NCBI GenBank assembly: GCA_000686145.1
Contig: JMMB01000007.1
Location: forward strand, 2,542,001 to 2,606,000
Reading direction: 5' to 3'
Length of the DNA stretch: 64,000 nt
DNA from: Peptostreptococcaceae bacterium VA2
GTDB lineage: Bacteria; Bacillota; Clostridia; Peptostreptococcales; Peptostreptococcaceae
Positions 33,708 to 43,931 of the stretch are shown one piece after another. Under the pieces are notes generated by a model. It saw nothing but the letters and a program-made list of their open reading frames with translations, was not told where the DNA came from and did not search any database. Position 1 is the first letter of the stretch, and every line of letters begins with the position of its first letter. The position numbers were made by a program, and so were the translations under genes.

Positions 33708-35906
33708 ATGAAACTTATATTAGCCGAAAAGCCATCAGTTGCTAAAACTATAGCATCATTTTTAGGTGCTAAAACTAGAGGCGATGGGTATTTTGAAGGC
33801 AATGGGTATATAATCACCTATGCAGTTGGTCATTTAGTTGGTTTATACGATATGAAAGACTACGATAAGGATAGATATTCAGGTTCTTGGAGAATGGACA
33901 ATTTTCCTTTTATACCTACTGATAAGTTCAAATTTAAAGTAGATAGCTCTAAGAAAAAACAATTTGATATAGTTAAAAATCTTTTACATAGAGATGACAT
34001 TGAATATATTATAAATGCTACTGATAATGATAGAGAAGGAGAATTAATTTCCTTCCTTATATTTTTATTAGCTAAAAATAAAAAACCAGTAAAGAGAATT
34101 TTAGTTAATGAGTGGACCCCAGAGGATATTACAAGAGGTATTAATAATTTAAAAGATGACTCTGAAATGAGAAACTTACAAGCTGCAGGATATACAAGGC
34201 TTATAACTGACTGGCTTATTGGGATAAATTTCACTTCTGCCGCTACACTAAAATATGGCAATGGTAAACTGCTTAACATAGGTCGTGTAATTTTACCCAC
34301 TGTAAAATTAGTTTATGATAGGGATATGGAAATTTTAAATTTTGTACCTAAAACTTATTACGAAATCGAAGGTAATTTTAAATGTGCTAACGGAGTATAT
34401 AAAGGAAAGTATACAAAAGGAAAAGAAAGTAAATTCGATACTATAGAAGAAGTTGAAAAAGTAATAAATACTATAAGTTCTAATACAGGTAAAGTATTAG
34501 ACAAAAAAGTTAGTATGTCAAAAGAATACGCACCAAAGCTTTTTAGTTTAACTTCATTACAAGGATATATAACTTCTAAATACTCAAATTTCACTTCAGA
34601 TAAGGTTTTAAACGTGTGTCAATCCCTTTATGAAGGAAAAGGTAGAGGTGGTTGTATAACCTATCCTAGGACAGATTCTATTTATTTAGAAGAAAGCTTA
34701 ACTTCAAAAGTATCTCAAACTTTAGATAAACTAAAACTAGGGTTACCTTATGAAAATATGATTAAATTCGCTAAAACTAAAAGAGTATTTGATTCATCTA
34801 AAGTAGATAGCCATAGTGCTATTATACCAACTTATATTATCCCTAACAATTTAAGTAGTGATGAGCTTATAGTTTATAATGCTATAAAAGATAGATTTAT
34901 AGCTAACTTTATGCCTCCTGCAGAATATGAAAATACAGAAATAAAAACAGATGTTGATAGTCATATTTTCTTAACTAAGGGTAAAGTACTTAAATCTAAA
35001 GGTTATCTTGAAGTTTATAATAAAGAAGAAAAAGACGATTTATTACCTATGGTTAACAATAATGATATTGTAGATGTTTTAGACATAAATCCTTTAACAA
35101 AACAAACTACACCTCCAAAATCATACACAGAAGATACATTGCTTAAAGCTATGAAAAATTGCGGTAAAAATGTTTCGGATGATGATACTACAGTTTTATC
35201 AGGGTACTCTATAGGTACTTCTGCTACTCGTGCTGATGTATTAAAAAAAATAATGCAAGTTGGCTATGTTGGTAAAAAAGGAAAATCATATTTTATATCT
35301 GATTTAGGTAAAAATCTAGTTGAAGTATTTCCTGTTAAAGATTTATTTGACGTTGACTATACAGGTAAATTAGAAAAAAGTTTAAGTGATATTCAAAAAG
35401 GGACTTTTACTAGAAAAGAATATTTAACTAATATAATGAATTTTATTTATGAAAATGTTCATTTAATAAAAAGAGATTCACCTAAAAATATTAGCACAGA
35501 AAATTACATATATAATCCTAAAACTAAAAAATATACTAAAGAAGGTTCTAAAGGTAACAATAAGCCTGATTCATCTAAAGCTACTTCAAATAAGAATAAT
35601 GAATCTAATTCTAAAAATGAGGTCCTTGGTAAATGTCCTGTCTGTCAAGGTGATGTTGTTGAAATAGAAAAGGGATATATTTGTAATAATTATAAAGAGT
35701 GTAAGTTCGGAATTTGGAAAAATGATAAATTTTTAGAATATTATAAGAAAAAGCCTAATAAAACTATGGTTAAAGGTATTCTAAAAAATGGTAAAAGTAA
35801 AGTTAAGTCTTTAACTTCAAAACAAGGAAATAAATTTGATGCTATTTTAAAATATTATAAAAAAGAAAATGGTTATTTTGGATGGGATATAGAAATAGAA
35901 AAATAA
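33708..35906 (+). CDS. topB: DNA topoisomerase III
   Basis: A 732-residue type IA topoisomerase. It opens MKLILAEKPSVAKTIASFLG (Toprim). The acidic Toprim motif is in TDNDREGELI. The catalytic tyrosine is in GGCITYPRTDSIYLEE near residue 328. The C-terminus has a Lys-rich linker and a single four-Cys zinc ribbon, CPVCQGDVVEIEKGYICNN..CKFG. It relaxes or decatenates DNA during replication and repair. The ATG at 33708 follows AAGGGGGG; a start 18 bases upstream is unlikely. It is followed by a terminator. Confidence 0.95.
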   Translation: MKLILAEKPSVAKTIASFLGAKTRGDGYFEGNGYIITYAVGHLVGLYDMKDYDKDRYSGSWRMDNFPFIPTDKFKFKVDSSKKKQFDIVKNLLHRDDIEYIINATDNDREGELISFLIFLLAKNKKPVKRILVNEWTPEDITRGINNLKDDSEMRNLQAAGYTRLITDWLIGINFTSAATLKYGNGKLLNIGRVILPTVKLVYDRDMEILNFVPKTYYEIEGNFKCANGVYKGKYTKGKESKFDTIEEVEKVINTISSNTGKVLDKKVSMSKEYAPKLFSLTSLQGYITSKYSNFTSDKVLNVCQSLYEGKGRGGCITYPRTDSIYLEESLTSKVSQTLDKLKLGLPYENMIKFAKTKRVFDSSKVDSHSAIIPTYIIPNNLSSDELIVYNAIKDRFIANFMPPAEYENTEIKTDVDSHIFLTKGKVLKSKGYLEVYNKEEKDDLLPMVNNNDIVDVLDINPLTKQTTPPKSYTEDTLLKAMKNCGKNVSDDDTTVLSGYSIGTSATRADVLKKIMQVGYVGKKGKSYFISDLGKNLVEVFPVKDLFDVDYTGKLEKSLSDIQKGTFTRKEYLTNIMNFIYENVHLIKRDSPKNISTENYIYNPKTKKYTKEGSKGNNKPDSSKATSNKNNESNSKNEVLGKCPVCQGDVVEIEKGYICNNYKECKFGIWKNDKFLEYYKKKPNKTMVKGILKNGKSKVKSLTSKQGNKFDAILKYYKKENGYFGWDIEIEK

Positions 35907-35926
35907 TTTCAACTCTATATAAATTA

Positions 35927-35952
35927 AAAGGTTGCTTAAATTAGCAACCTTT
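35927..35952. terminator. Terminator after topB
   Basis: AAAGGTTGCT (35927-35936) pairs with AGCAACCTTT (35943-35952) around a 6-base loop, between convergent genes. Confidence 0.75.
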
Positions 35953-36199
35953 ATTCTTTTTCATTTAAGGTTTCATCTATTTTACATCTTGCCATTTTTA
36001 TAAAATCTGAAAAATTATAATTTTTAAGTTTACATCCGCACTTAGGACAATACTCTAATTTTTTAGATACTAATGCCCTACAGCTTGCCTCTGGACATCT
36101 TGTTTTTTGATTAACTTCAGATACTTTAAGTCCACATCTTGGACATATAGTTCCTGGTCTTGACGATACATCTTTTCCACATCTTGGACATTTTGTCAT
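35951..36199 (-). CDS. Zinc-ribbon protein (82 aa)
   Basis: A small protein with three zinc knuckle/ribbon motifs: MTKCPRCGKDVSSRPGTICP with a paired CPRCG, CPEASC, and EYCPKCGCKL. The last 25 residues are helical and hydrophilic. The start at ATG 36197-36199 follows GGGGGAGAG; an upstream GTG is inside that site. A role in nucleic acid or protein binding is possible but not shown. Confidence 0.75.
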   Translation of the reverse strand: MTKCPRCGKDVSSRPGTICPRCGLKVSEVNQKTRCPEASCRALVSKKLEYCPKCGCKLKNYNFSDFIKMARCKIDETLNEKE

Positions 36200-36278
36200 G
36201 CTACTCTCCCCCACTTTAATTTTAAAATATCAATATATGTTATGACAAAACTTATATATATGTGATTGCAATAATTAT

Positions 36279-36319
36279 AAAACCCCCTTAATAATTTTTT
36301 AGTTAATTAAGGGGGTTTT
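36279..36319. terminator. Terminator before ppdK end
   Basis: A 14-bp perfect stem, AAAACCCCCTTAAT (36279-36292) with its complement (36306-36319), is followed on both strands by A/T runs. It ends the ppdK transcript on the minus strand. Confidence 0.85.
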
Positions 36320-36352
36320 ATTTTTTATATTGAATTTTATACTTAATTTATA

Positions 36353-38980
36353 TTATCTAGGGTTTTTTATAAATGCTTGTGCTGCTGCAAGTCTTGCTAT
36401 TGGAACTCTAAATGGTGAGCATGAAACATAATTAAGTCCTAAATTATAGAAAAATTCTATTGAAGATGGTTCTCCACCATGTTCTCCGCATATTCCTAAT
36501 TTTATATTAGGCTTGCTAGATCTTCCTAATTGAACGCCCATTTTCACTAGTTTACCTACACCCTTTTGGTCTAGCACTTCAAATGGATCTTTTTCTAATA
36601 ACTCTTTATTCACGTATTCTCCTAAGAACTTACCTGCATCATCTCTTGAATAACCAAAAGTCATTTGAGTTAGATCATTAGTTCCAAAGCTAAAGAAATC
36701 AGCTTCCTCTGCTATCTCATCAGCGCTTAAACATGCTCTAGGTATTTCTATCATAGTTCCTACTGTATAAGGTATATTAACACCCTCAGCAGCTATTATA
36801 TTATCTACTGTCTCTTTTATCATATCTTTTATAACTTTCAATTCTTTTACTTCTCCGACTAGCGGTATCATTATTTCAGGAGTAACTTTAACTCCCTCTT
36901 TAGTCGCTTCTATAGCACCTTGTATAATAGCCTTAGCTTGCATTTCATATATTTCAGGGAAAGTTATTGCAAGTCTACATCCTCTATGTCCTAGCATAGG
37001 GTTAAATTCATCTAAATCAATTATTCTTCTTTTTATTTCACTTACTTGTAATCCCATAACTTTTGCAAGATGATTTATAGATTCATCATCATGAGGTAAG
37101 AATTCATGTAGAGGTGGATCTAATAATCTTATATTTACCGGTTTTCCATCCATAACTTTAAACATTGCTACAAAATCTTCCCTTTGCATTGGTAATAGCT
37201 TTTCTAGTGCTACTAATCTTTGCTCTAAAGTGTTAGATAGTATCATCTCTCTTACTGCTGGTATTCTATCTTCATCAAAGAACATATGCTCAGTTCTACA
37301 TAATCCTATTCCTTGTGCTCCAAATTTTATTGCCATAGCTGCATCTCTTGGGTTATCAGCATTAGCTCTTACCACTATATCTTTGTACTTATCTACCCAG
37401 TTCATCAGTTTTTCAAAGCTACCAGTAAGCGCTACATCAGTTTTCTTAACACTGCCTATATAAACACATCCACTAGAACCGTCTAATGATATATATTCGC
37501 CTTCTTTTATAACAAAGTCTTCACTTCTAATTTCTTTATTGTATTCATCAACTTTTATTTGTGAGCATCCTGCCACACAACATTTTCCCATACCACGAGC
37601 TACAACAGCTGCATGAGATGTCATACCACCTCTAGCTGTAAGTATGCCTTGTGCACAAACCATACCTTCTATATCCTCTGGAGATGTTTCAAGTCTTACA
37701 AGTATTGCTTCTTCGCCTCTACCTTTAGCTTCTACAACATCCTGTGCATTAAAGTATATTTTCCCACTTCCAGCACCTGGTGAAGCCGGTAATCCCTTAG
37801 CTATAACTGTAGCATTCTTTAATGCTTTACTTTCAAAGCTTGGGTGCAATAATTGGTCTAATTGTTTAGGCTCAATCCTCATTATAGCTTCTTTTTCATC
37901 TATTATATTATCGTTTACTAAATCTACAGCTATATTTATAGCAGCTGTAGTTGTTCTTTTTCCATTTCTAGTTTGTAATATATATAATTTTTCTCTTTCT
38001 ATAGTAAACTCTATATCTTGCATATCTCTGTAGTGATTTTCAAGAATAGAAGTAATTTTCACAAATTCATCGTATGCCTTTGGCATAACATTTTTAAGTG
38101 AAGATATATCTTGTGGAGTTCTTATTCCTGCAACTACATCTTCTCCTTGAGCATTAATTAAAAATTCACCAAATAATTTATTTTCCCCTGTAGATGGGTT
38201 TCTAGTAAATGCTACTCCTGTACCACTACTCTCTCCCATATTTCCAAATACCATTGACTGAATATTTACTGCTGTTCCTAAATTATGAGGTATATCATTT
38301 AATTTACGATATACAGCTGCACGAGGGTTGTTCCATGACTTAAATACTGCTTCTATTGCAAGCATTAACTGGTCTTTTGGTTCTTGTGGAAAATCTTGTC
38401 TTATTTCTTTTTTATATATAGCTTTATACTTTGTTACTATTTCTTTTAAGTCTTCACTATTTAAATCTGTATCAAATTTATATCCTTTACTCTCTTTTGC
38501 ATCATCTAATACATTTTCAAATTTATATTTAGGTATTCCCATAGCTACATCAGAAAACATTTGTATAAATCTTCTATAACTATCATATGCAAATCTTTCA
38601 TTTTCAGTAGCGTTTGCTAATGCTACTACACTACTATCATTAAGTCCTAAGTTAAGTATAGTATCCATCATACCTGGCATTGAAAATACTGCACCTGAAC
38701 GAACTGATAGTAAAAGTGGATTTTTACTACATCCTAATTTTTTATTTAAATTTTCTTCTAAATTTTTTAAGTGGTTTTCTATCTCTTTTATTATTTCATC
38801 TCTTATTAATTCATTATTATCATAATAGTCATTACATGCGCTTGTACTAATTGTAAATCCAGGAGGGACAGGTAATCCTATTTTTGTCATTTCTGCTAAA
38901 TTGGCACCTTTACCTCCAAGTAAAGATTTCATATCTTTATTACCTTTATTAAAACCATAAACATATTTAGCTTCCATCAT
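36353..38980 (-). CDS. ppdK: Pyruvate, phosphate dikinase
   Basis: An 875-residue enzyme interconverting pyruvate, ATP and Pi with PEP, AMP and PPi. It starts MMEAKYVYGFNKG and has the glycine-rich lid GGKGANLAEMTKIGLPVPPGF of the ATP-grasp domain. The phosphohistidine is in GGMTSHAAVVARGMG; the Thr two before it is the usual regulatory phosphosite. The PEP/pyruvate barrel carries GTNDLTQMTFG and CGEHGGEP with the catalytic Cys. The PPDK regulatory protein is encoded 34 bases upstream. The operon is ccpN-regulator-ppdK. Confidence 0.97.
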   Translation of the reverse strand: MMEAKYVYGFNKGNKDMKSLLGGKGANLAEMTKIGLPVPPGFTISTSACNDYYDNNELIRDEIIKEIENHLKNLEENLNKKLGCSKNPLLLSVRSGAVFSMPGMMDTILNLGLNDSSVVALANATENERFAYDSYRRFIQMFSDVAMGIPKYKFENVLDDAKESKGYKFDTDLNSEDLKEIVTKYKAIYKKEIRQDFPQEPKDQLMLAIEAVFKSWNNPRAAVYRKLNDIPHNLGTAVNIQSMVFGNMGESSGTGVAFTRNPSTGENKLFGEFLINAQGEDVVAGIRTPQDISSLKNVMPKAYDEFVKITSILENHYRDMQDIEFTIEREKLYILQTRNGKRTTTAAINIAVDLVNDNIIDEKEAIMRIEPKQLDQLLHPSFESKALKNATVIAKGLPASPGAGSGKIYFNAQDVVEAKGRGEEAILVRLETSPEDIEGMVCAQGILTARGGMTSHAAVVARGMGKCCVAGCSQIKVDEYNKEIRSEDFVIKEGEYISLDGSSGCVYIGSVKKTDVALTGSFEKLMNWVDKYKDIVVRANADNPRDAAMAIKFGAQGIGLCRTEHMFFDEDRIPAVREMILSNTLEQRLVALEKLLPMQREDFVAMFKVMDGKPVNIRLLDPPLHEFLPHDDESINHLAKVMGLQVSEIKRRIIDLDEFNPMLGHRGCRLAITFPEIYEMQAKAIIQGAIEATKEGVKVTPEIMIPLVGEVKELKVIKDMIKETVDNIIAAEGVNIPYTVGTMIEIPRACLSADEIAEEADFFSFGTNDLTQMTFGYSRDDAGKFLGEYVNKELLEKDPFEVLDQKGVGKLVKMGVQLGRSSKPNIKLGICGEHGGEPSSIEFFYNLGLNYVSCSPFRVPIARLAAAQAFIKNPR

Positions 38981-39014
38981 TTAAAACACCCCATTAATTT
39001 ATTTTTAGCGAATT

Positions 39015-39851
39015 TTATTTATCGCCATCTTTGTATACTTTTAATCCATTTTCTTTCATAATGTCAAGAATTATACCTGCAGTTTCTTCTATTGCCTTGC
39101 TAGATACATCTATTACTGGACATCCAACCTTTTTCATGATAGTTTCTGAGTAATCTAATTCTTGAAGTATTCTTTCTAAATTAGCGTAACTTGCATTGCT
39201 CGATAACCCCAGTGCTTTAAGTCTTTCTTGTCTTATTTTATTAAGTTTCTCCGGAGTATTGGTAAGACCCATAATTTTTTTAGGATTTATTTCAAATACC
39301 TCTTTAGGTATAGGTATTTCTGGTACTAAAGGTACATTAGCTACTTTAATATTTTTATTTGCTAGGTACATACTTAAAGGAGTTTTAGAAGTTCTTGATA
39401 TCCCTAATAAAACTATATCCGATTTTAATATACCTCTTGGATCTTTTCCATCATCGTATTTTACAGCAAATTCTATTGCTTCGACTCTTTTAAAGTAACT
39501 TTCATCTAACTTTCTTATTATTCCAGGCTCTCTTCTCGGCTTTATGTTTGTCTTCTTTGCGATTTCTCTTAAAAGCGGTGTCATTAAATCTATGTGACTT
39601 AATCCTTCCTCTTCGCAGAATTTTTTAGTTGTATTCAATAATATTTTATCAACTAAAGTGTAAACTATTATTGCATCTTCACTTTTTCCACTGTGTAGTA
39701 TGTCTAGTAAAAATTTTGATTCTACAACATACGGAAATCTTCTTATTTCATAATTATCACTCATGCTAAATTGAGATATAGCCGCTTTTGTGACTTGTTG
39801 AGCCGTTTCACCTACTGAATCTGATATTACATATATAATTAAATTTTCCAT
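39015..39851 (-). CDS. PPDK regulatory protein (bifunctional kinase/phosphorylase, YqfL type)
   Basis: A 278-residue DUF299 family protein. It phosphorylates and dephosphorylates the regulatory Thr of PPDK using ADP and Pi. It shows YVISDSVGETAQQVTKAA and DIVLLGISRTSKTPLSMYLAN, the P-loop-like motif. It is placed between ccpN and ppdK, so its target is its neighbour. The start follows AAGGAGGAA. Confidence 0.95.
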   Translation of the reverse strand: MENLIIYVISDSVGETAQQVTKAAISQFSMSDNYEIRRFPYVVESKFLLDILHSGKSEDAIIVYTLVDKILLNTTKKFCEEEGLSHIDLMTPLLREIAKKTNIKPRREPGIIRKLDESYFKRVEAIEFAVKYDDGKDPRGILKSDIVLLGISRTSKTPLSMYLANKNIKVANVPLVPEIPIPKEVFEINPKKIMGLTNTPEKLNKIRQERLKALGLSSNASYANLERILQELDYSETIMKKVGCPVIDVSSKAIEETAGIILDIMKENGLKVYKDGDK

Positions 39852-39861
39852 ATATTCCTCC

Positions 39862-40500
39862 TTAATTGCCAGCTAACTCTAAAAATAACTTAGTTATATT
39901 AGTTTTAGACATTCTACCCATAACTTTTATTTGATTTTTATCATGTTCATCGTATTCAATTACAGGTATAGAATCAACTTCATGGTCTATTATTTTCTTA
40001 GCTGCCAATATAATATCATCATCTTTGTTAATAGTTACTATATTTGGCATTCTAGTCATTATCATTCCTATAGGCATTTTGTTTATATCACTTCCACCTA
40101 CAGTAGCTTTTAATAAGTCTTTTCTAGAAACAATTCCACATAAATTTTCTTTATCGTCTATAATAAATATACTTCCTACATCAGATAAAAACATAGTAAC
40201 TATAACTTCATATATACTCAGGTCTTTTTTTACGAGTATAGGCATGCTCATTATATCCTTGACTTTTTTATCTTTTATTTTATTGCTAATTAAGTTAATT
40301 TCACTAATTCCAGAGTAAAAATATCCAACTTTAGGTCTTGCATCTAATATGCCTGTCATCGTTAATATGGCTAAATCAGATCTTAATGTAGCACGAGTTA
40401 CATTTAAATTAAAAGCAATATTTTCACTTGTTATAGGTTCATTAGCTTTTACTATTTCAATTATTTTTAATTGTCTTTGATTAAGTTGAATAATACTCAC
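39862..40500 (-). CDS. ccpN: CcpN-type transcription regulator with tandem CBS domains
   Basis: A 212-residue regulator. It has an N-terminal DeoR/HTH_11 winged helix (ITSENIAFNLNVTRATLRSDLAILTMTG) and two CBS domains (DIMSMPILVKKDLSIYEVIV, MIMTRMPNIVTINKDDDI). In Bacillus, CcpN represses gluconeogenic genes under glucose. Here it heads the regulator-ppdK operon, as its homologue does. The start is a GTG at 40498-40500, with the ribosome site AAGGAAG close in front. Confidence 0.88.
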   Translation of the reverse strand: MSIIQLNQRQLKIIEIVKANEPITSENIAFNLNVTRATLRSDLAILTMTGILDARPKVGYFYSGISEINLISNKIKDKKVKDIMSMPILVKKDLSIYEVIVTMFLSDVGSIFIIDDKENLCGIVSRKDLLKATVGGSDINKMPIGMIMTRMPNIVTINKDDDIILAAKKIIDHEVDSIPVIEYDEHDKNQIKVMGRMSKTNITKLFLELAGN

Positions 40501-40548
40501 CTTCCTTCATTTATGCCATACTTTTTATACTTTTATCTTATATAGTAT

Positions 40549-40578
40549 ATTATACATACATATATATGCGTTTGTAAA
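40549..40578 (-). promoter_or_regulatory. Sigma-A promoter of the ccpN operon
   Basis: On the minus strand TTTACA (40573-40578) and TATAAT (40549-40554) are spaced 18 bp. The spacer is an alternating AT tract (CGCATATATATGTATG), which may hold the regulator's own site. The gap 40579-40766 contains no gene that I can see; it is AT-rich. Confidence 0.6.
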
Positions 40579-40766
40579 CACTTTTGTTATATATGTGTTA
40601 CACTTTTTATTTCAACTGTATACTATATATATATTTAATATACATTAATGGGGGTTATATATTAAATAATGTAGCTAAATTGTTTATACTAAACTCTATT
40701 ATAATATAATATGGCCTTACATAACTATTTTTAAATTAATTTTCATATAAAATTCAAAAAAGAATA

Positions 40767-40800
40767 ATGGGGCTAAAGGTTAACACCCTTTTAGCCCCAT
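40767..40800 (-). terminator. Terminator of glyQS
   Basis: ATGGGGCTAAA (40767-40777) pairs with TTTAGCCCCAT (40790-40800). A T-rich stretch follows on the minus strand after a short gap. Confidence 0.65.
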
Positions 40801-40805
40801 ACATC

Positions 40806-42872
40806 TTACTTATAAACTATCTTAGATAAGTCACATATACTTAACATTGTATCGTATATCTGCTTAAGTAATCCTAATCTATTGTTCTTTATAGCTTCAT
40901 CCTTGTCCATTACCATAACACTATCAAACATAGCGTCTATAGAAGGTCTAAGTGATGCAAAGCAATCTAGCGATTCACTATATTTCTTTTGATTTAATAA
41001 TTCTTTTACTTTATATTTTGTATCATTAAATTCATTATATAGCTTTATTTCTGCTTCTTCTTTTAATAAATCTTTATCTACAGTGCTAGAGATTGACTTT
41101 TGAGCTAATGTAGAAACTCTATTGAATGCTGTTAGCATCTCTACTAACTCATCTTTTTGTAACCAATTATTAAGTTCTATTGCTCTTGCATACATATCTG
41201 ATATATCATCTATTTTTGAACTTAATACAGCATCTATTACATCATATCTTATTCCTAATTCTCTAAATAAATTCTTTATTCTCTCTTTAAAGAATTCCAT
41301 CATATGAGATAAAACTTCTTCTTTGTTAAATTCTATATTAGTATAATTTTCTAATGCTAATAAAGCTAATTCTTTTAACTCTACATCTAGCTTACTATCC
41401 ATAAGTATATTTATTATACCTAAAGCTTGACGTCTTAGAGCATAAGGGTCTTGAGAACCTGTTGGTTGTATTCCTATAGCAAAGAATCCTGCTATAGAGT
41501 CTAGCTTATCTGCTATAGATAAAGCTACACCTGCATTAGTCTTTGGAAGTATATCTCCTGCAAATCTTGGTAAGTAATGTTCAAATATAGCTTCACTTAC
41601 TACTTCATTTTCTCCACCAATTTTTGCATATTCTCTACCCATTATTCCTTGAAGTTCAGTAAATTCAAATACCATTCCTGTAACTAAGTCAGCTTTACAC
41701 AACTTAGCAGCTCTTTTTGTATCTTCACTTTCACTATCAAGTCCTAATAATTTTAATATTTTATCACTTAATTCTTCTATTCTTATGCTTTTATCATAAA
41801 TTGTTCCCAATTTAGCTTGGAATACAACACTCTTTAATTTTTCTGTATAACTTTCTAAATCTCTTTTAGTATCTTCTTTATAGAAGAATAATGCATCTGC
41901 AAGTCTTGCTTCTAATACTTTTTCATTACCTTTTTTTACATTATCAATTTTATAATCATCACCGTTTCTAACAGCTATAAAGTTTGGTAATAATATTCCA
42001 TCCTTTAATACTGGGAAATATCTTTGATGTTGTTGCATAGGAGTTGTTACAACTTCTTTTGGAAGTTTTGCATAAGATTCATCGAATTCGCCATAGAACG
42101 CTGTTGGATATTCCACTAAATGAGTTACTTCTTCTAGTAAATCTTCATCAAATTCTATTTCTCCACCTAATGATTTTGCAACTTCTATACATTGATTCTT
42201 AATAAGTTCTTTTCTTTTTTCTTGGTCTAATATTACATAGTTTTCTTCTAGCTTTGCAAAATAATCTTGTAATGAATTAACTTCAAATTCGCTTTTACCT
42301 AAGAATCTATGACCTTTAGTTATATTAGAAGATTTTATACCTTCTAAATCTATTTCTACTATATTGTCATTTAATAATGTTACCATCCATCTTATTGGTC
42401 TAGCAAATCTCATGTTTTTTCCACCCCAACGCATAGCTTTTGGGAATACAACCATTTTTATAGCTTGTGGTAATACTTCTTTTAAAACTTCGCTAGTTTC
42501 TTTTCCAGCTTGTCTTATTGTTCCAAATATATATTCATCTTTTCCAACAACTTTAAATACTACATCTTCTTCTTTAAGACCTTTACTTTTCATAAATCCT
42601 AGTGCAGGTTTAGTAAAGTTTCCATCAGCATCAAGTGCTATTTTTTTAGCAGGACCTTTTACTTCTTCTTCTAAGTCACTTTGCTTTTCACTTATACCGT
42701 CTACTACAAAAGTTAATCTTCTTGGAGTTCCAAGTATTTGTATGTTATCAAAACTTATTCTTTTTTCATTAAATAGCTTAGTTAAATTATTTTTGATTTG
42801 GTCTAATGTAGACGATACGAATCTTGCTGGTAGTTCTTCAACACCAATCTCAAATAAAAGGTAATTACTCAT
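40806..42872 (-). CDS. glyS: Glycyl-tRNA synthetase beta subunit
   Basis: A 688-residue beta subunit of the tetrameric bacterial glycyl-tRNA synthetase. It opens [19 protein letters not shown], a family signature, with later KAMRWGGKNMRFARPIRW and the C-terminal DALR-like helices. It overlaps the glyQ stop by one base. It binds tRNA-Gly while GlyQ holds the active site. Glycine for translation is thus handled near the grd operon, which consumes it. Confidence 0.97.
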   Translation of the reverse strand: MSNYLLFEIGVEELPARFVSSTLDQIKNNLTKLFNEKRISFDNIQILGTPRRLTFVVDGISEKQSDLEEEVKGPAKKIALDADGNFTKPALGFMKSKGLKEEDVVFKVVGKDEYIFGTIRQAGKETSEVLKEVLPQAIKMVVFPKAMRWGGKNMRFARPIRWMVTLLNDNIVEIDLEGIKSSNITKGHRFLGKSEFEVNSLQDYFAKLEENYVILDQEKRKELIKNQCIEVAKSLGGEIEFDEDLLEEVTHLVEYPTAFYGEFDESYAKLPKEVVTTPMQQHQRYFPVLKDGILLPNFIAVRNGDDYKIDNVKKGNEKVLEARLADALFFYKEDTKRDLESYTEKLKSVVFQAKLGTIYDKSIRIEELSDKILKLLGLDSESEDTKRAAKLCKADLVTGMVFEFTELQGIMGREYAKIGGENEVVSEAIFEHYLPRFAGDILPKTNAGVALSIADKLDSIAGFFAIGIQPTGSQDPYALRRQALGIINILMDSKLDVELKELALLALENYTNIEFNKEEVLSHMMEFFKERIKNLFRELGIRYDVIDAVLSSKIDDISDMYARAIELNNWLQKDELVEMLTAFNRVSTLAQKSISSTVDKDLLKEEAEIKLYNEFNDTKYKVKELLNQKKYSESLDCFASLRPSIDAMFDSVMVMDKDEAIKNNRLGLLKQIYDTMLSICDLSKIVYK

Positions 42873-43750
42873 TATCTGTCACCTTCCTTTAAAAGCGGGA
42901 ATCCCATTTCTTCCCTTTGTTTTACAAATGCTAATGCAACATTTCTAGCCATATTTCTAACTCTACTTATAAATGATGCTCTTTGACTAACACCTATAGC
43001 ACCTCTTGCATCTAGTGTATTAAATGCATGAGAACACTTTAGTACATAATCATAAGATGGAACTACTAATCCCTTTTCCATAAGCTTTAACGCTTCTTTT
43101 TCGTATACATCAAATAAGTTAAATAACATATCTGCATCACACTCTTCAAAAGCATATACTGAATTTTCGTATTCAGCCTTTTGGAATACATCTCCATAAG
43201 TTATTTCATCGTTCCATTTTAAATCATAAACACTATCTACTTCTTGAATATACATAGCTAGTCTTTCTAATCCATATGTAATTTCTCCTGTTTCAAGTTC
43301 GCACTCTATTCCTCCAACTTGTTGGAAGTATGTAAATTGAGTTATTTCCATACCATCTAGCCAAACTTCCCATCCAAGTCCCCAAGCACCAACTGCTGTT
43401 GCTTCCCAGTTATCTTCAACAAATCTTATGTCATGTTCATTTGGATCTATACCTATTTGTTTTAAACTCTCTAAGTATAGTTCTTGTATATTATCTGGTG
43501 ATGGCTTTAATATGACTTGGAATTGATGATGTTGATACAATCTATTTGGGTTTTCACCATATCTACCATCTGCTGGTCTTCTAGATGGTTCTACATAACA
43601 AACCTTCCAAGGCTCTGGCCCTAAAGATCTTAAAAATGTATTAGGATTCATTGTTCCCGCACCTTTTTCTACATCATAAGGTTGCATCATAATACATCCT
43701 TGTTTAGCCCAGTAATTTTGCAATGTAAGTATCATATTTTGAAAATTCAT
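42872..43750 (-). CDS. glyQ: Glycyl-tRNA synthetase alpha subunit
   Basis: A 292-residue class II synthetase subunit forming glycyl-adenylate. It opens [26 protein letters not shown] and has [37 protein letters not shown]. It starts behind TAGGAGGTA. The leader upstream holds hairpins but no T-box signature that I can see. Confidence 0.98.
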   Translation of the reverse strand: MNFQNMILTLQNYWAKQGCIMMQPYDVEKGAGTMNPNTFLRSLGPEPWKVCYVEPSRRPADGRYGENPNRLYQHHQFQVILKPSPDNIQELYLESLKQIGIDPNEHDIRFVEDNWEATAVGAWGLGWEVWLDGMEITQFTYFQQVGGIECELETGEITYGLERLAMYIQEVDSVYDLKWNDEITYGDVFQKAEYENSVYAFEECDADMLFNLFDVYEKEALKLMEKGLVVPSYDYVLKCSHAFNTLDARGAIGVSQRASFISRVRNMARNVALAFVKQREEMGFPLLKEGDR

Positions 43751-43825
43751 ACGAATACCTCCTATAAGTTTACGACTTCGTAATCGTTTATTGTTTGAAA
43801 CTATAGTTTCCTTTAATCTAACAAA

Positions 43826-43847
43826 GCCTTTCGTTTATACGAAAGGC
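43826..43847 (-). other. Hairpin in the glyQS leader
   Basis: GCCTTTCGT (43826-43834) and ACGAAAGGC (43839-43847) pair over 9 bp, with extra A-T pairs outside. Further small dyads (GAAACTATAGTTTC near 43797-43810, TTACGA/TCGTAA near 43770) lie between it and the glyQ ribosome site. It may act as an attenuator, though the following U-run (UUUGUU) is weak. Confidence 0.5.
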
Positions 43848-43873
43848 CTTTTAATAGTTCATTTCTAGTTTTT

Positions 43874-43902
43874 AGAATATCAAATTCTACAATTTTTGTC
43901 AA
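43874..43902 (-). promoter_or_regulatory. Sigma-A promoter of glyQS
   Basis: On the minus strand TTGACA (43897-43902) and TATTCT (43874-43879) are spaced exactly 17 bp. This places the start near 43867, giving a leader of about 115 nt. Confidence 0.75.
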
Positions 43903-43931
43903 TCTCAATACTGAATACTATGATGTTCTTA

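Noticed and set aside
43751-43930. Possible T-box before glyQ.
   Set aside because: No GGGTGGAACCGCG-like T-box sequence and no specifier loop could be found in the leader.
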